Source: an uncultured Hungatella sp. (GTDB lineage: Bacteria; Bacillota; Clostridia; Lachnospirales; Lachnospiraceae). From it: a stretch of 33,287 bases of DNA. The stretch's first letter is position 1. Every line of letters begins with the position of its first letter. Below the pieces are notes generated by a model, which saw nothing but the letters and a program-made list of their open reading frames with translations, was not told the DNA's origin and ran no database searches. This document shows, one piece after another, positions 22,228 through 30,340 of this stretch. The stretch is taken from contig CAJTUV010000035.1 in NCBI GenBank assembly GCA_910579515.1, positions 1-33,287 of the forward strand, given 5' to 3'. A program made the position numbers and the translations under genes.

Positions 22228-23448
22228 ATGGAACGAAAACAAAGAACTTACCAGATCGTTTGTGTTATTGCAGGCTTTTTTCTATATGGCGTGGCTGCGT
22301 TGACGGGGCAATCAGAAGATATAGTTTCTAACGGCTATCTGGAACGAGGTGATTATGGGGAAGATCCGAGAATCTATGATTTATTAGTGGAAGGGATTTT
22401 AGAGGAACCTATTGATTATCAGGCACAAGTAAGACCTATTCAGTACAAGAAAGAAAAAGCAGACCAGGTTTTTGACAAGGTGGCAGAAGAACTTGAGGAT
22501 CAAATGAGAGGAAAAAATCCCTCTCTTTCGGAAATACGGTTTGACTTAGAGTTGCCAGACAAAGTTTCTCAATATGGTGTGTCAATTTTATGGGAAAGTG
22601 AAAACCCAGATATTTTAGACTCCTTTGGCCGGATTCAGATAGAAGACTGTCCTGAAAAAGGAGTGGAAACGGCTATCAATGCGGTCCTCACAACCGGCAA
22701 CTACAAAAGAAACGTGGTGTTTCCCTTACGAATTTATCCCAGAAGTTTTACACCAGAAGAGAAGCTTACAGCATTTTTGCAAAAACAGATTGAACTGGAG
22801 GATTCTCAAAATCCTACAGAAAAGAAAGTCGCTCTTCCAACGGAATATAAAGGGAAAATTTTACATTACAAAGAGAAAAAGGACAAGGATTACAGATTGT
22901 TTCCTGTGTTTGGCTGCTTGGCAGCATTTCTTCTTTATGCCAGAGAGAAAAAGAGAGAAGAGGATGTAAAAAAGGAGAGGAAGCAAAAATTGCTTCTTGA
23001 TTATGCAGATGTTGTCTATCAACTGATGGTTTTTACCAGAGCGGGTCTGACTGTAGGAAGGGCCTGGGAGAGGATCGTGTTAAACTATGAGACCAGACGA
23101 AAGTCCAAACGATATGAAAGCCGTCCGGTTTATGAAGAGATGGTCAAAACTTTTCAGGAGATGCAGTGCGGACAGCCAGAAGGAAAAGCGATTATGGAGT
23201 TTGGAAAACGGTGTCAGCTTCAATCCTATTTGAAACTCACAACTCTTTTAGAACAAAACAGGCGGACAGGAGCCAAAAATTTGCAGCAGGTATTGGAACA
23301 GGAAATGATTTCTGCATGGGAACAGCAAAAGAATGTTGCCAGGCGTATGGGAGAAGAGGCAGGAACAAAATTGCTTTTACCGTTATTTCTCATGTTGTTC
23401 GTGGTAATGGTTCTTGTTATGACTCCTGCAATGATGGCTATGGCGTAG
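22228..23448 (+). CDS. tadC: Tad platform protein TadC with extracytoplasmic aBig/Ig-like N-terminal insert
   Basis: This is a 406-residue second T2SSF platform protein. A first membrane helix (about 9-27) is followed by about 195 residues outside the membrane before the next helix (about 224-238). Within that, residues 99-171 (IRFDLELPDKV, VSILWESENPDILDSFGRI, INAVLTTGNYKRNVVFPLRIYP) match the pattern of the atrophied bacterial Ig-like (aBig) family. A second short L-P-T-E-Y-K-G-K-I-L-H-Y segment (203-214) looks like the start of another. Residues 255-385 hold the T2SSF domain (LLLDYADVVYQLMVFTRAGLTVGRAW) and the protein ends in a final helix. Typical TadC proteins lack the insert. It starts 6 bp after tadB. 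Confidence 0.88.
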   Translation: MERKQRTYQIVCVIAGFFLYGVAALTGQSEDIVSNGYLERGDYGEDPRIYDLLVEGILEEPIDYQAQVRPIQYKKEKADQVFDKVAEELEDQMRGKNPSLSEIRFDLELPDKVSQYGVSILWESENPDILDSFGRIQIEDCPEKGVETAINAVLTTGNYKRNVVFPLRIYPRSFTPEEKLTAFLQKQIELEDSQNPTEKKVALPTEYKGKILHYKEKKDKDYRLFPVFGCLAAFLLYAREKKREEDVKKERKQKLLLDYADVVYQLMVFTRAGLTVGRAWERIVLNYETRRKSKRYESRPVYEEMVKTFQEMQCGQPEGKAIMEFGKRCQLQSYLKLTTLLEQNRRTGAKNLQQVLEQEMISAWEQQKNVARRMGEEAGTKLLLPLFLMLFVVMVLVMTPAMMAMA

Positions 23449-23508
23449 AAAAATTTGGAGGATGGTGGAATGGAGGAAGGAAGGGAACGTGAAAGGAGAA
23501 TTTACAAG

Positions 23509-23688
23509 ATGAATTTGAGGAAGGAATGGATGGCTTTTTGGAAAAACGAAGATGGACTGGGGGTTATTGAGGTCGTTTTGATTTTGGTGGTGGTCATTGG
23601 TTTGGTTATCATTTTTAAGAAACAGATTACCACACTTTTGCAGTCCATTTTTAAAGAAATTGAGTCAAAATCAAAAGAGGTGTATTAG
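23509..23688 (+). CDS. Flp1-like type IVb major pilin
   Basis: This 59-residue prepilin has a short charged leader (MNLRKEWMAFWKNEDGLG), then VIEVVLILVVVIGLVIIFKKQ and a short Ser/Lys/Glu-rich tail. This matches Flp1-like pilins of Firmicute Tad loci. Cleavage by the A24 peptidase would fall after a Gly in EDGLG, leaving Glu near the mature N terminus. The start with AAAGGAG about 10 bases upstream is preferred over two upstream ATGs (23455, 23470) that would give an unusually long leader. It is the likely structural subunit of the pilus, between tadC and the DUF5702 gene. Confidence 0.85.
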   Translation: MNLRKEWMAFWKNEDGLGVIEVVLILVVVIGLVIIFKKQITTLLQSIFKEIESKSKEVY

Positions 23689-23689
23689 A

Positions 23690-25576
23690 TTGAAGCGGGG
23701 AGAAATTACCGTATTTCTCAGCATGTGCCTGATGTGTGTATTCGCCCTGATTTGCGTCATGATTGAGGGTGCAAGGACCGCAGGTTCCAGATTTTATTTT
23801 CAGGTAGCAGTGAATGGTTCTCTGGATACGCTGTTTAGTCAGTATCACAGAGAATTATGGAAACAATACAGAATTCTGGGACTTTACTATGAATCTGAGA
23901 TGGATTTGACAGAGCGTTTGGAAACCTATGTAGAAAAGTATCTGTCTGTGGAAAATTGGTATCCGATCCAACTGGGATCTGTAGATATAGAGGACTGCAT
24001 CACATTGACAGATCAGGGCGGCGATTTTTTAACACAGGAGATTTTGGATTATATGAGATATGGGATTTGGGACAGCTTGGACTTAAAGCCAGAGGAAGGA
24101 GAACAATTTTTTAAAGATGTGAGGGAGGCTGCGAAAGCAGGTGTACTAACAGGGAGATATAGTGGCCACGAAAAAGAAGTCCAAAGTTTGGAAAAGGCTG
24201 TGGAGGACATTCTGAATTGCGTGAAAAACCAGGAAAGCTGTGAAGAGCATATCCGGCAGGCATTGGAAGATGACGATATAAGAGGATTTTTTCGGGAAGC
24301 AAAAGGGTTTCGAAAGGAAGCTAAAAGGATGGATAGCCTGTTAACGAAGTATGAAAACCGAGCGGCGAAACTAAAGAATGCTCTGTCCGATTCTAAATCT
24401 TATTTGTCTCAGATTCAGGAGAATTTTCAGGAAGATAGAAGACAGCTGTTGGAAGAGCAGATGAATCCTTATATGACTTATGTAGAAGAGGATGGAAGGC
24501 GGTATCAGGAGCTCCTTTGCCAAAAAACATATAGCCTGCAGAATTTAGAACTTCTTGAAAGAACAGAGGAGATGGCAAAAGAACTGGAAGAGTCCAGAGA
24601 TGAGGAAGAGGAAGATCGGGAAGAATTTTCCTTAGAACCAGCAGTGCAGATTTGGGAAGAATTTTGCCACACCAAGTTAGATTTGACTTATGGAAAAGGG
24701 GATAAAGAAAAACAGGGATTTTTAGAGCAGGTTCGGAATCTGGCAGAAGGAAACCTTCTTGCGTTCGTATTGCCTGAGGGGATGGAGGTATCCAAAGCTT
24801 CTCTCCCTGCCAGGCTGCCCTCCAGCTTACCTATGGAGGATAGTAAACAGACCAGAAGTTTTGTAGACCAGATTTTAATAAACCAGTATTGCGGAGAGTT
24901 TTTTCTCCATGCTTTGAGTCAGGAGAAAAGGGAAGTACAGTATGAAATCGAATATCTTTTACAAGGGCATTCCACAGATAAAAGGAACCTGGAAGAAACC
25001 ATAGGAGAGATTTTTCTTATAAGACAGGGGCTCAATCTGATTCATATTCTGTCTGATACCGGAAAGCGGGAGGAGGCTAAAGCGCTGGCGGCCGTAATCA
25101 CCGGTGCTGTGGGACTTGCGCCGCTTTTAGAGGTAATGGCCTGTTTTATTATGGTTGTCTGGGCTATGGGAGAGGCTGTGATGGACATTCGTTCCTTGCT
25201 GTCTGGCGGGAAAGTTCCTCTGTGGAAGAACACTGAAGATTGGAAACTGGGGTTAGAGGGACTGCTTTCCATGGGAAAAGAAAAACGATGTCCGGATTCC
25301 GGCCAGGAAGGAAAGGGATTTTCCTATGAGACGTATTTAAAACTGCTGCTTTTGGTGCTGCCATCAGCACAGAAACAAAAACGCAAGTTAGATGTAATAC
25401 AGATGAATCTGCAAAGAAAAGAGCCGGAATTTTCTTTGGATTCTTGTGCCTATCAGGTGGATATTCATGGAAAAGCTTGTGGAAGACATGTGTTTTTTGC
25501 CTTGCCTTTGGTGGAAAACTTTGTCAATGGAGAACAGGGGTATCCGCTGGAAGCATTGTCCCAAAAAGCATATTGA
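23690..25576 (+). CDS. DUF5702-type Tad-locus membrane-anchored protein
   Basis: This 628-residue protein has a pilin-like start (KRGEITVFLSMCLMCVFALICVMIEGARTAGSRFYFQ) with one N-terminal membrane helix, then a long extracytoplasmic body. Residues about 165-330 are rich in Glu/Lys heptads and likely coiled coil. A second hydrophobic patch lies near 485-525 (ALAAVITGAVGLAPLLEVMACFIMVVWAMG). The N-terminal V-F-L-S-x(n)-E-G-A-R pattern is typical of DUF5702 proteins in Clostridial Tad loci, thought to be minor pilins or tip/assembly factors. The start appears to be TTG two bases after the flp stop, with AGAGG 10 bases upstream; a longer ATG start would lie inside flp. The role is inferred from position. 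Confidence 0.82.
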   Translation: MKRGEITVFLSMCLMCVFALICVMIEGARTAGSRFYFQVAVNGSLDTLFSQYHRELWKQYRILGLYYESEMDLTERLETYVEKYLSVENWYPIQLGSVDIEDCITLTDQGGDFLTQEILDYMRYGIWDSLDLKPEEGEQFFKDVREAAKAGVLTGRYSGHEKEVQSLEKAVEDILNCVKNQESCEEHIRQALEDDDIRGFFREAKGFRKEAKRMDSLLTKYENRAAKLKNALSDSKSYLSQIQENFQEDRRQLLEEQMNPYMTYVEEDGRRYQELLCQKTYSLQNLELLERTEEMAKELEESRDEEEEDREEFSLEPAVQIWEEFCHTKLDLTYGKGDKEKQGFLEQVRNLAEGNLLAFVLPEGMEVSKASLPARLPSSLPMEDSKQTRSFVDQILINQYCGEFFLHALSQEKREVQYEIEYLLQGHSTDKRNLEETIGEIFLIRQGLNLIHILSDTGKREEAKALAAVITGAVGLAPLLEVMACFIMVVWAMGEAVMDIRSLLSGGKVPLWKNTEDWKLGLEGLLSMGKEKRCPDSGQEGKGFSYETYLKLLLLVLPSAQKQKRKLDVIQMNLQRKEPEFSLDSCAYQVDIHGKACGRHVFFALPLVENFVNGEQGYPLEALSQKAY

Positions 25577-25594
25577 GTGAGGAGGTGGAGAAGG

Positions 25595-26530
25595 ATGCCC
25601 TTTTTCTGTGGGAAGGGAAAAGAAACTGAATTTTCTTTTGAAATGATAAATCAGATAATCAGACAATTCATAAATGTGAATAAAACTAAAAAACAAAAAG
25701 TCGTAACTCTCCAAGTACGAATCCCCAGAAATAAAAATCTCAGAAGCAGAAAAAGGGCGTCCTTCTCTGCCTCCGCCAGTATGACTGTAGAAGCAGCTTT
25801 CGTCTTGCCTTTGTTTTTATTTGCAGGGATTGTGCTGTTAATGCCGTTTCAAATCCTGGATATGGAAAGGCAGATTCAGGCTCATATTGAAACGGTGGGA
25901 GAAGACATCAGCCAGTCTGCATATTTTTCTTTGGGGGAGATACCAGGGAAGGAAGTTTTAACTGTGGCGGCAGCATATGGATACGCAGAGGCGGCGGTAC
26001 GAATAAAGCTGAGAGATCTTCCTGTCAAAAATATTTCTTTACATTCCTCCAGCCTGTTGGAGGACGGAGAAACGGTTGATTTAGTGGTGAATTATGAATT
26101 CAGGCTTCCATTTTCTGTGTTTGGCTTAAAAAACGTGAAACGGATCAGCCGATGCTATCGGAGAGCCTGGATTGGAAAAGATGGAAGTAAAAAAGACGGA
26201 CAAGGAAACGTAGAAAAGGAAGAAGATCTCGTGTATATTGGGAAAAACAGTACCAGATATCATGAGAGCAGGACCTGCCACTATTTGTATAATGATTTGA
26301 AAACGGTTCCTCTGTCACGAATAGACGGTTATAGAAATGAGGTAGGAAAAAAATATACGCCTTGCAGCAGATGTGGAGCTTTGGCTGGCGGGAATGTTTA
26401 CATAACACCGTCAGGAAATCATTATCACAGTAGTGGTTTTTGTACAGCGATTCAGGCATATGTTTCTTCTGTGTCAAAATCTCAGGTAGAGCATCTTGGA
26501 CCTTGTTCTTATTGTTCGGGAGGAAAGTAG
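25595..26530 (+). CDS. TadE-like pseudopilin with two C-terminal His/Cys modules
   Basis: This is a 311-residue protein. A polar, basic 60-residue leader precedes S-M-T-V-E66-A-A-F-V-L-P-L-F-L-F, a TadE-type pilin helix whose Glu is the usual mature Glu5-like residue. Residues 85-190 form a beta-rich pseudopilin body. After a Lys-rich linker come two tandem modules of one design: VYIGKNSTRYH223-x4-C228 ... YTPC257-x2-C260 and VYITPSGNHYH278-x4-C283 ... GPC304-x2-C307. These resemble the small metal-binding-like V-Y-x-T-x-x-G-x-x-YH-x-x-x-C ... PCxxC units found at the ends of Firmicute secreted proteins. The ATG has GGAGG about 10 bases upstream. The second A24 peptidase gene follows after 6 bp. 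Confidence 0.82.
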   Translation: MPFFCGKGKETEFSFEMINQIIRQFINVNKTKKQKVVTLQVRIPRNKNLRSRKRASFSASASMTVEAAFVLPLFLFAGIVLLMPFQILDMERQIQAHIETVGEDISQSAYFSLGEIPGKEVLTVAAAYGYAEAAVRIKLRDLPVKNISLHSSSLLEDGETVDLVVNYEFRLPFSVFGLKNVKRISRCYRRAWIGKDGSKKDGQGNVEKEEDLVYIGKNSTRYHESRTCHYLYNDLKTVPLSRIDGYRNEVGKKYTPCSRCGALAGGNVYITPSGNHYHSSGFCTAIQAYVSSVSKSQVEHLGPCSYCSGGK

Positions 26531-26536
26531 GATAAA

Positions 26537-26941
26537 ATGGATGATTTTTTAAAATGGTGTTGGCTTTTATGTTTAACAGTGGCAGCCTGGGAGGATTTGA
26601 GAACCAGGCAGATTTCGAGTGTAATTCTTATTATAGGATTTGCCGCCGGAATTGTCAGCCTGTGCTCATCCGGTATAGGGGAACATTTATTGGCTGGTTT
26701 CATTGGATTAACGATGTTAGGGATTTCTAAAATTACAGGAGGAGCACTGGGAGAGGGGGACGGCTGGTTTTACCTTTTCAGCGCTTGCTACTGGAACATC
26801 TGGGAGATAGGAGGGCTATTCCTTGGCGCGTTAGGCGTAGGGTTTGTATGGGCTACAATTCTTTTGATAGGTAAAAAATATACTACAATCCCATTTTTAG
26901 TTTGTACCTGGCCGATTGGAGCGTGGATGGTATGCAGATAA
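26537..26941 (+). CDS. Second A24 prepilin peptidase, short form
   Basis: This is a 134-residue membrane protein with four or five helices. Both catalytic-type Asp are kept: D20 in AAWEDLRTRQIS and D75 in G-A-L-G-E-G-D-G-W. The second motif reads GEGDG in place of the usual GxGDxK, losing the following Lys. It is about 50 residues shorter than the operon's first peptidase. It lies between two TadE/F-like genes, suggesting it may process the pseudopilins while the first handles Flp, or the reverse. The ATG is preceded by AGGAAAGTAGGA. It overlaps the next gene by 10 bp. Confidence 0.78.
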   Translation: MDDFLKWCWLLCLTVAAWEDLRTRQISSVILIIGFAAGIVSLCSSGIGEHLLAGFIGLTMLGISKITGGALGEGDGWFYLFSACYWNIWEIGGLFLGALGVGFVWATILLIGKKYTTIPFLVCTWPIGAWMVCR

Positions 26942-27270
26942 AGAGATACTATCAGGCCAGCTATACGGTAGAAGCCACCTATATTATGGCGATTACTTTT
27001 TTGGCATTATCTGTTTTAATCAGAACTGCATATATGCAGTATGAAAAGGAGACAGGAATTATGCGGCTCCACCATATCGTAGAGCAGCTTCGGGGACAAG
27101 AGAAGGAGGAGAATAGAAGCCTTTCCCTGGGAAGGTGGAGACTTCAGGCGACCAGATATGAAGAGGAAGCAGAAGGAAGCCTGGAAGGTGATCATGGTGG
27201 AAGGGAGATAAGCACAAAGATTCATGATCCTGAAAATATGATGCGAAAGATGATAATATTACAGCCATAA
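26932..27270 (+). CDS. Small TadE/TadF-like pseudopilin
   Basis: This 112-residue protein has a short leader (MQIKRYYQAS) then Y-T-V-E-A-T-Y-I-M-A-I-T-F-L-A-L-S-V-L-I, the same S/Y-x-T-V-E-A start as the larger pseudopilin nearby. The rest is charged and Glu/Arg-rich with no domain recognised. Its start overlaps the end of the second peptidase gene, so translation is coupled. It is probably a minor pilin of the Tad system. No other start fits the pilin geometry. Confidence 0.72.
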   Translation: MQIKRYYQASYTVEATYIMAITFLALSVLIRTAYMQYEKETGIMRLHHIVEQLRGQEKEENRSLSLGRWRLQATRYEEEAEGSLEGDHGGREISTKIHDPENMMRKMIILQP

Positions 27271-27307
27271 AATTTCCGAAGGGCAGACTGACAGGAAGGA
27301 GAGGACC

Positions 27308-28612
27308 ATGGAGATTAGCTATCATCGAGAAATGAAAAATAACTATTTGATGATCGAAGTGGAGGAGTCCAGAGAGCAAGGATTTGAGACAAAGATGCTA
27401 GTTGGTAATACGATTGAGGGGCTGCTGAAATTTCGGGTCCGAAAGACAGATAATCATTGCCGATTTTGCTATGAGATCACATCAAAACAGCCACTAAAAC
27501 GGTTTTTAGAAACACGAGAACTTGGGGCAGTTCAGATTCGCAGCCTGCTGTTGGGGATCGTTCAGACATTGACTCGGATGGAAGAATATTTGCTTTGCGA
27601 AGAGCAGATTCTTTTAGAACCGGATTTGGTCTATGTGGATTTGGAGAATTTTCAGCCAGGTTTATGTCTTTTACCAGGAAAAGAGGGGGATTTTCCCAGA
27701 GAAATGAGCGAATTTTTACAATTTCTTCTTGATAAGGTCGATCATCAGGATAAAGAAGCGGTAGTGCTGATATATGGGCTATACAGAGAAAGCCTGAAAG
27801 AAAATTATGGATTAAACAATCTTATGCAATGGCTGATTAAAGAAGAGTGCCCAAATGCGGATAATGATGGTAAACATAAAATATCTCAAGCGATGCAGCA
27901 GGAGGAAACGCCCGTTTCTGAATTGACATATACAGAGAAAGAGCCCACACCATTTCCTTTCATCAAAATTATTTTTTGTGGGATGTTGATGCCTGTGCTT
28001 TGTGGAGTTTTTTGGCTATGGAAAGGCGATTCAGGACTTCAGAGGCTATTTTTACAGAGAAGTTGGATGATAACAGGCGGTGCTTTTGCTTCCTTGGCGG
28101 GAATTGTGTTTTTTATTTGGGAATGGAGACAGGATAACACCTATGCCAAGGCAAAAGAATCCAAACAAACAGACGATCTGGCACAGCAATTTTCCAAACA
28201 GCCTGTTGTTGACAATCCCTGGCAGATGGTGTTTTGCGAGGAGGAGCCAGAGATAAAAACTTTACCAGAGGAACCGGAGGAAGATTGCCATACGGTACTC
28301 CTGTGGAGCAGGCAAACAGAGAATACGCGGCAGTTGATAAGCTCAAACGGTAAAAGAGAGTCTATATCGCTTGCATATTTTCCATTTCTCATTGGCAAGC
28401 AGGAAAACCTTACCGATTATACCATTTCTGATGAGACCGTGAGTCGATTGCATGTGCGTTTTGATAAAAAAGAAGATACATATTTTTTAACAGACCTAAA
28501 TTCCACGAATGGAACATTTGTAAATGGGAGAAAGCTGGATAATAATGAAACCACAGAGTTAAGTCTGGGAGACCAGATAGGGATTGCAGATTTACAATTT
28601 ACGTTTCAATAA
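27308..28612 (+). CDS. DUF6382 - FHA domain membrane protein
   Basis: This is a 434-residue protein. Residues 1-180 are a cytoplasmic domain of the DUF6382 type (MEISYHREMKNNYLMIE, then a helical part with LEPDLVYVDLENFQPGLCLLPGK), somewhat kinase-lobe-like. Two membrane helices follow at about 218-238 and 252-270. The C-terminal part (about 350-434) is a forkhead-associated domain with F-L-I-G-K, S-R-L-H-V-R-F and L-N-S-T-N-G-T-F-V-N-G, all the phosphothreonine-binding signatures. FHA proteins of this type close many Clostridial Tad loci and may gate assembly in response to Ser/Thr kinase signals; that is inference. GGAGAGG precedes the ATG. Confidence 0.82.
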   Translation: MEISYHREMKNNYLMIEVEESREQGFETKMLVGNTIEGLLKFRVRKTDNHCRFCYEITSKQPLKRFLETRELGAVQIRSLLLGIVQTLTRMEEYLLCEEQILLEPDLVYVDLENFQPGLCLLPGKEGDFPREMSEFLQFLLDKVDHQDKEAVVLIYGLYRESLKENYGLNNLMQWLIKEECPNADNDGKHKISQAMQQEETPVSELTYTEKEPTPFPFIKIIFCGMLMPVLCGVFWLWKGDSGLQRLFLQRSWMITGGAFASLAGIVFFIWEWRQDNTYAKAKESKQTDDLAQQFSKQPVVDNPWQMVFCEEEPEIKTLPEEPEEDCHTVLLWSRQTENTRQLISSNGKRESISLAYFPFLIGKQENLTDYTISDETVSRLHVRFDKKEDTYFLTDLNSTNGTFVNGRKLDNNETTELSLGDQIGIADLQFTFQ

Positions 28613-28617
28613 AAGCC

Positions 28618-28646
28618 TTAACAAATTGAAAAAGCTATGCTAAAAT
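28618..28646 (+). promoter_or_regulatory. Promoter of the rhomboid-HIT pair
   Basis: TTAACA (28618-28623) and TAAAAT (28641-28646), each 5 of 6 to consensus, are spaced by 17 bp. The leader is about 18 nt and carries AAAGGAG. This marks the likely end of the Tad transcription unit. Confidence 0.6.
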
Positions 28647-28669
28647 GAGGTTACATAAAGGAGTAACCC

Positions 28670-29296
28670 ATGATATTTGAAAAAAATCCCAGAGAGGCTT
28701 ATGTAAACTATGCACTGATAGCAATTAATGTGGTATATTTTCTCTTTTTAGAAATTGTTGGTTCTTCAGAAGATACAAAAATAATGATTCAATACGGTGC
28801 TGTCTTTTTGCCGGAAGTATTGGGGAAAAAGGAATACTGGAGGCTTTTGACAGCTATGTTCATGCACTTTGGAATACAGCACATTAGTAATAATATGCTG
28901 ATTCTGTTTGTACTGGGAGGTTATTTGGAACGTGCATTGGGCAGAATCCGATATTTGATTTTTTATATCGTTTGTGGAGTTGGAGCAAATATCATTTGTC
29001 TCGTGAAAGACTTGTCGAAAAGGGAACTTGTGGTGTCAGCAGGTGCATCGGGGGCCATCTTTGGTGTTATTGGCGGACTTTTGTATGTGGTTATGGTAAA
29101 TCGTGGTAAATTAGAAGACCTGAGCTCTACCCAGTTAATCATAATTATTCTGTTTTCTTTATACTTTGGTTTTACAACCGCCGATGTGAGTAATGTAGCT
29201 CATATAGCAGGATTGCTGGTTGGAGTTTTAATGGCGATGGTTTTCTATCGAAAGCCAAAGCCACATTCCAATTTGATGAAGGAGGATTTTATATGA
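28670..29296 (+). CDS. Rhomboid-family intramembrane serine protease
   Basis: This 208-residue polytopic protein has the rhomboid core: the loop-1 segment W-R-L-L-T-A-M-F-M-H (about 57-66), HISNNMLILFVLGGYLE (about 71-87, the family HxxxN), catalytic S127 in G-A-S-G-A-I-F-G and catalytic H178 in N-V-A-H-I-A-G-L-L-V-G. The Ser-His dyad is complete, so it should cut membrane proteins within the bilayer. Six helices are predicted. The substrate is unknown; nearby envelope proteins are possible. It overlaps the HIT gene by 4 bp (ATGA). Confidence 0.92.
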   Translation: MIFEKNPREAYVNYALIAINVVYFLFLEIVGSSEDTKIMIQYGAVFLPEVLGKKEYWRLLTAMFMHFGIQHISNNMLILFVLGGYLERALGRIRYLIFYIVCGVGANIICLVKDLSKRELVVSAGASGAIFGVIGGLLYVVMVNRGKLEDLSSTQLIIIILFSLYFGFTTADVSNVAHIAGLLVGVLMAMVFYRKPKPHSNLMKEDFI

Positions 29297-29706
29297 AAGA
29301 AGATTGTATTTTTTGCAAGATTGCCAATGGTTTGATACCAGCCAGAAAACTCTATGAAGATGATGATTTTTGTGTTATTTTGGATCTGGGGCCGGCTACC
29401 AAAGGACATGCTTTGATTCTGCCAAAAGAACATTACAGAGACATTTGTGAATTGGAAGAAACTGTGGCAGCAAAGGTACTTCCACTGGCTGGGAAGATAG
29501 GGAAAGCCATGAAAAAAGGCTTAGGGTGTCACGGGTTTAATTTGGTACAAAATAACGGAGAAGCGGCAGGTCAAACGGTATTGCATTTTCATATGCATGT
29601 GATTCCACGCTATGAAAACGGTCCAAGAATCGTGGCATGGGAACCTGGAACCGTCAGTGAAAAAGAGGCAGAAAAGATAGTGGAAGCAGTGAGGGCAGAG
29701 CTATAG
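29293..29706 (+). CDS. HIT-family nucleotide hydrolase/transferase
   Basis: This is a 137-residue histidine-triad protein of the HINT/Hit branch. The N terminus C5-I-F-C8-K-I-A-N-G gives the usual first strand. The active site is H98-F-H100-M-H102-V-I-P, with the upstream N-L-V-Q-N-N-G-E-A-A-G-Q-T-V of purine-nucleoside phosphoramidase relatives. Such enzymes hydrolyse adenosine phosphoramidates or dinucleotide polyphosphates in the cytosol. GAAGGAGG lies about 8 bases before the ATG, within the end of the rhomboid gene. The coupling to rhomboid is of unknown meaning. Confidence 0.93.
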   Translation: MKEDCIFCKIANGLIPARKLYEDDDFCVILDLGPATKGHALILPKEHYRDICELEETVAAKVLPLAGKIGKAMKKGLGCHGFNLVQNNGEAAGQTVLHFHMHVIPRYENGPRIVAWEPGTVSEKEAEKIVEAVRAEL

Positions 29707-29780
29707 TCAAAAAGGTGTTACGTATATGAGTCATCCGTTTTGAAAGGAATCGGTGACAAATTTTAACTTAGGAGAACATA

Positions 29781-30317
29781 ATGCAACAAGAGCAAAACGA
29801 GTTGTTGCAGGCACTGTACGAGGGATATCAAGGAGCGCTTCGGTATGTAGCATCTAATATTGGAATACCTTATGGAGAAATTGACGATATTATCCAGGAC
29901 ACATTTTGCGCGTATATTCGTGCTTATGGGGATAAGCTTTTAGAGTGGAATGAGGCACAGAGAAAAAGCGTATTGATGAGGATTCTAAAAAACCGTTGTG
30001 CGGACTATTTTAGAGATAAAAGTCGAAATCAGAATATCAGCATGGATACTGGAAATTTTGGCGAGGAGTATCAGATTCCTGATCAATACATATTGAAAGA
30101 TGTGCTTGAGCATGTAGAAGATCGGGAAGATTTAAGAACAATTCAAAAATGTATCAAAGAAATGAGACCAGTCTGGCGTGAAGTGGCCATCCTTCATTTT
30201 GTAGAAGGACGGCCAGTAACAGAGATTTGTCAAATTTTGAAGATTAATAGTGCAACTTGTAGAATGCGAATTTCCAGAATCAGAAAGTATTTGAGAGAAC
30301 AAATAGGAAAAAAGTAG
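29781..30317 (+). CDS. ECF-type sigma-70 family RNA polymerase sigma factor
   Basis: This is a 178-residue sigma factor with region 2 (about 12-85: ALRYVASNIGIPYGEIDDIIQDTFCAYIRAY ... MRILKNRCADYFRD) and region 4 (about 122-175: MRPVWREVAILHFVEGRPVTEICQILKINSATCRMRISRIRKYL). There is no region 1.1 or 3, fitting the extracytoplasmic-function class. TAGGAGAA precedes the ATG. A probable anti-sigma gene lies 1.2 kb away on the same strand, but murG is inserted between them in the opposite direction. Its target promoters are unknown. Confidence 0.88.
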   Translation: MQQEQNELLQALYEGYQGALRYVASNIGIPYGEIDDIIQDTFCAYIRAYGDKLLEWNEAQRKSVLMRILKNRCADYFRDKSRNQNISMDTGNFGEEYQIPDQYILKDVLEHVEDREDLRTIQKCIKEMRPVWREVAILHFVEGRPVTEICQILKINSATCRMRISRIRKYLREQIGKK

Positions 30318-30340
30318 TAGCTGTATGAAACAAAGCCCCA

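Noticed and set aside
29711..29730. CGTATA in the sigma-gene upstream region as an ECF autoregulatory -10
   Set aside because: No matching -35 (AAC-type) lies 16-17 bp upstream.
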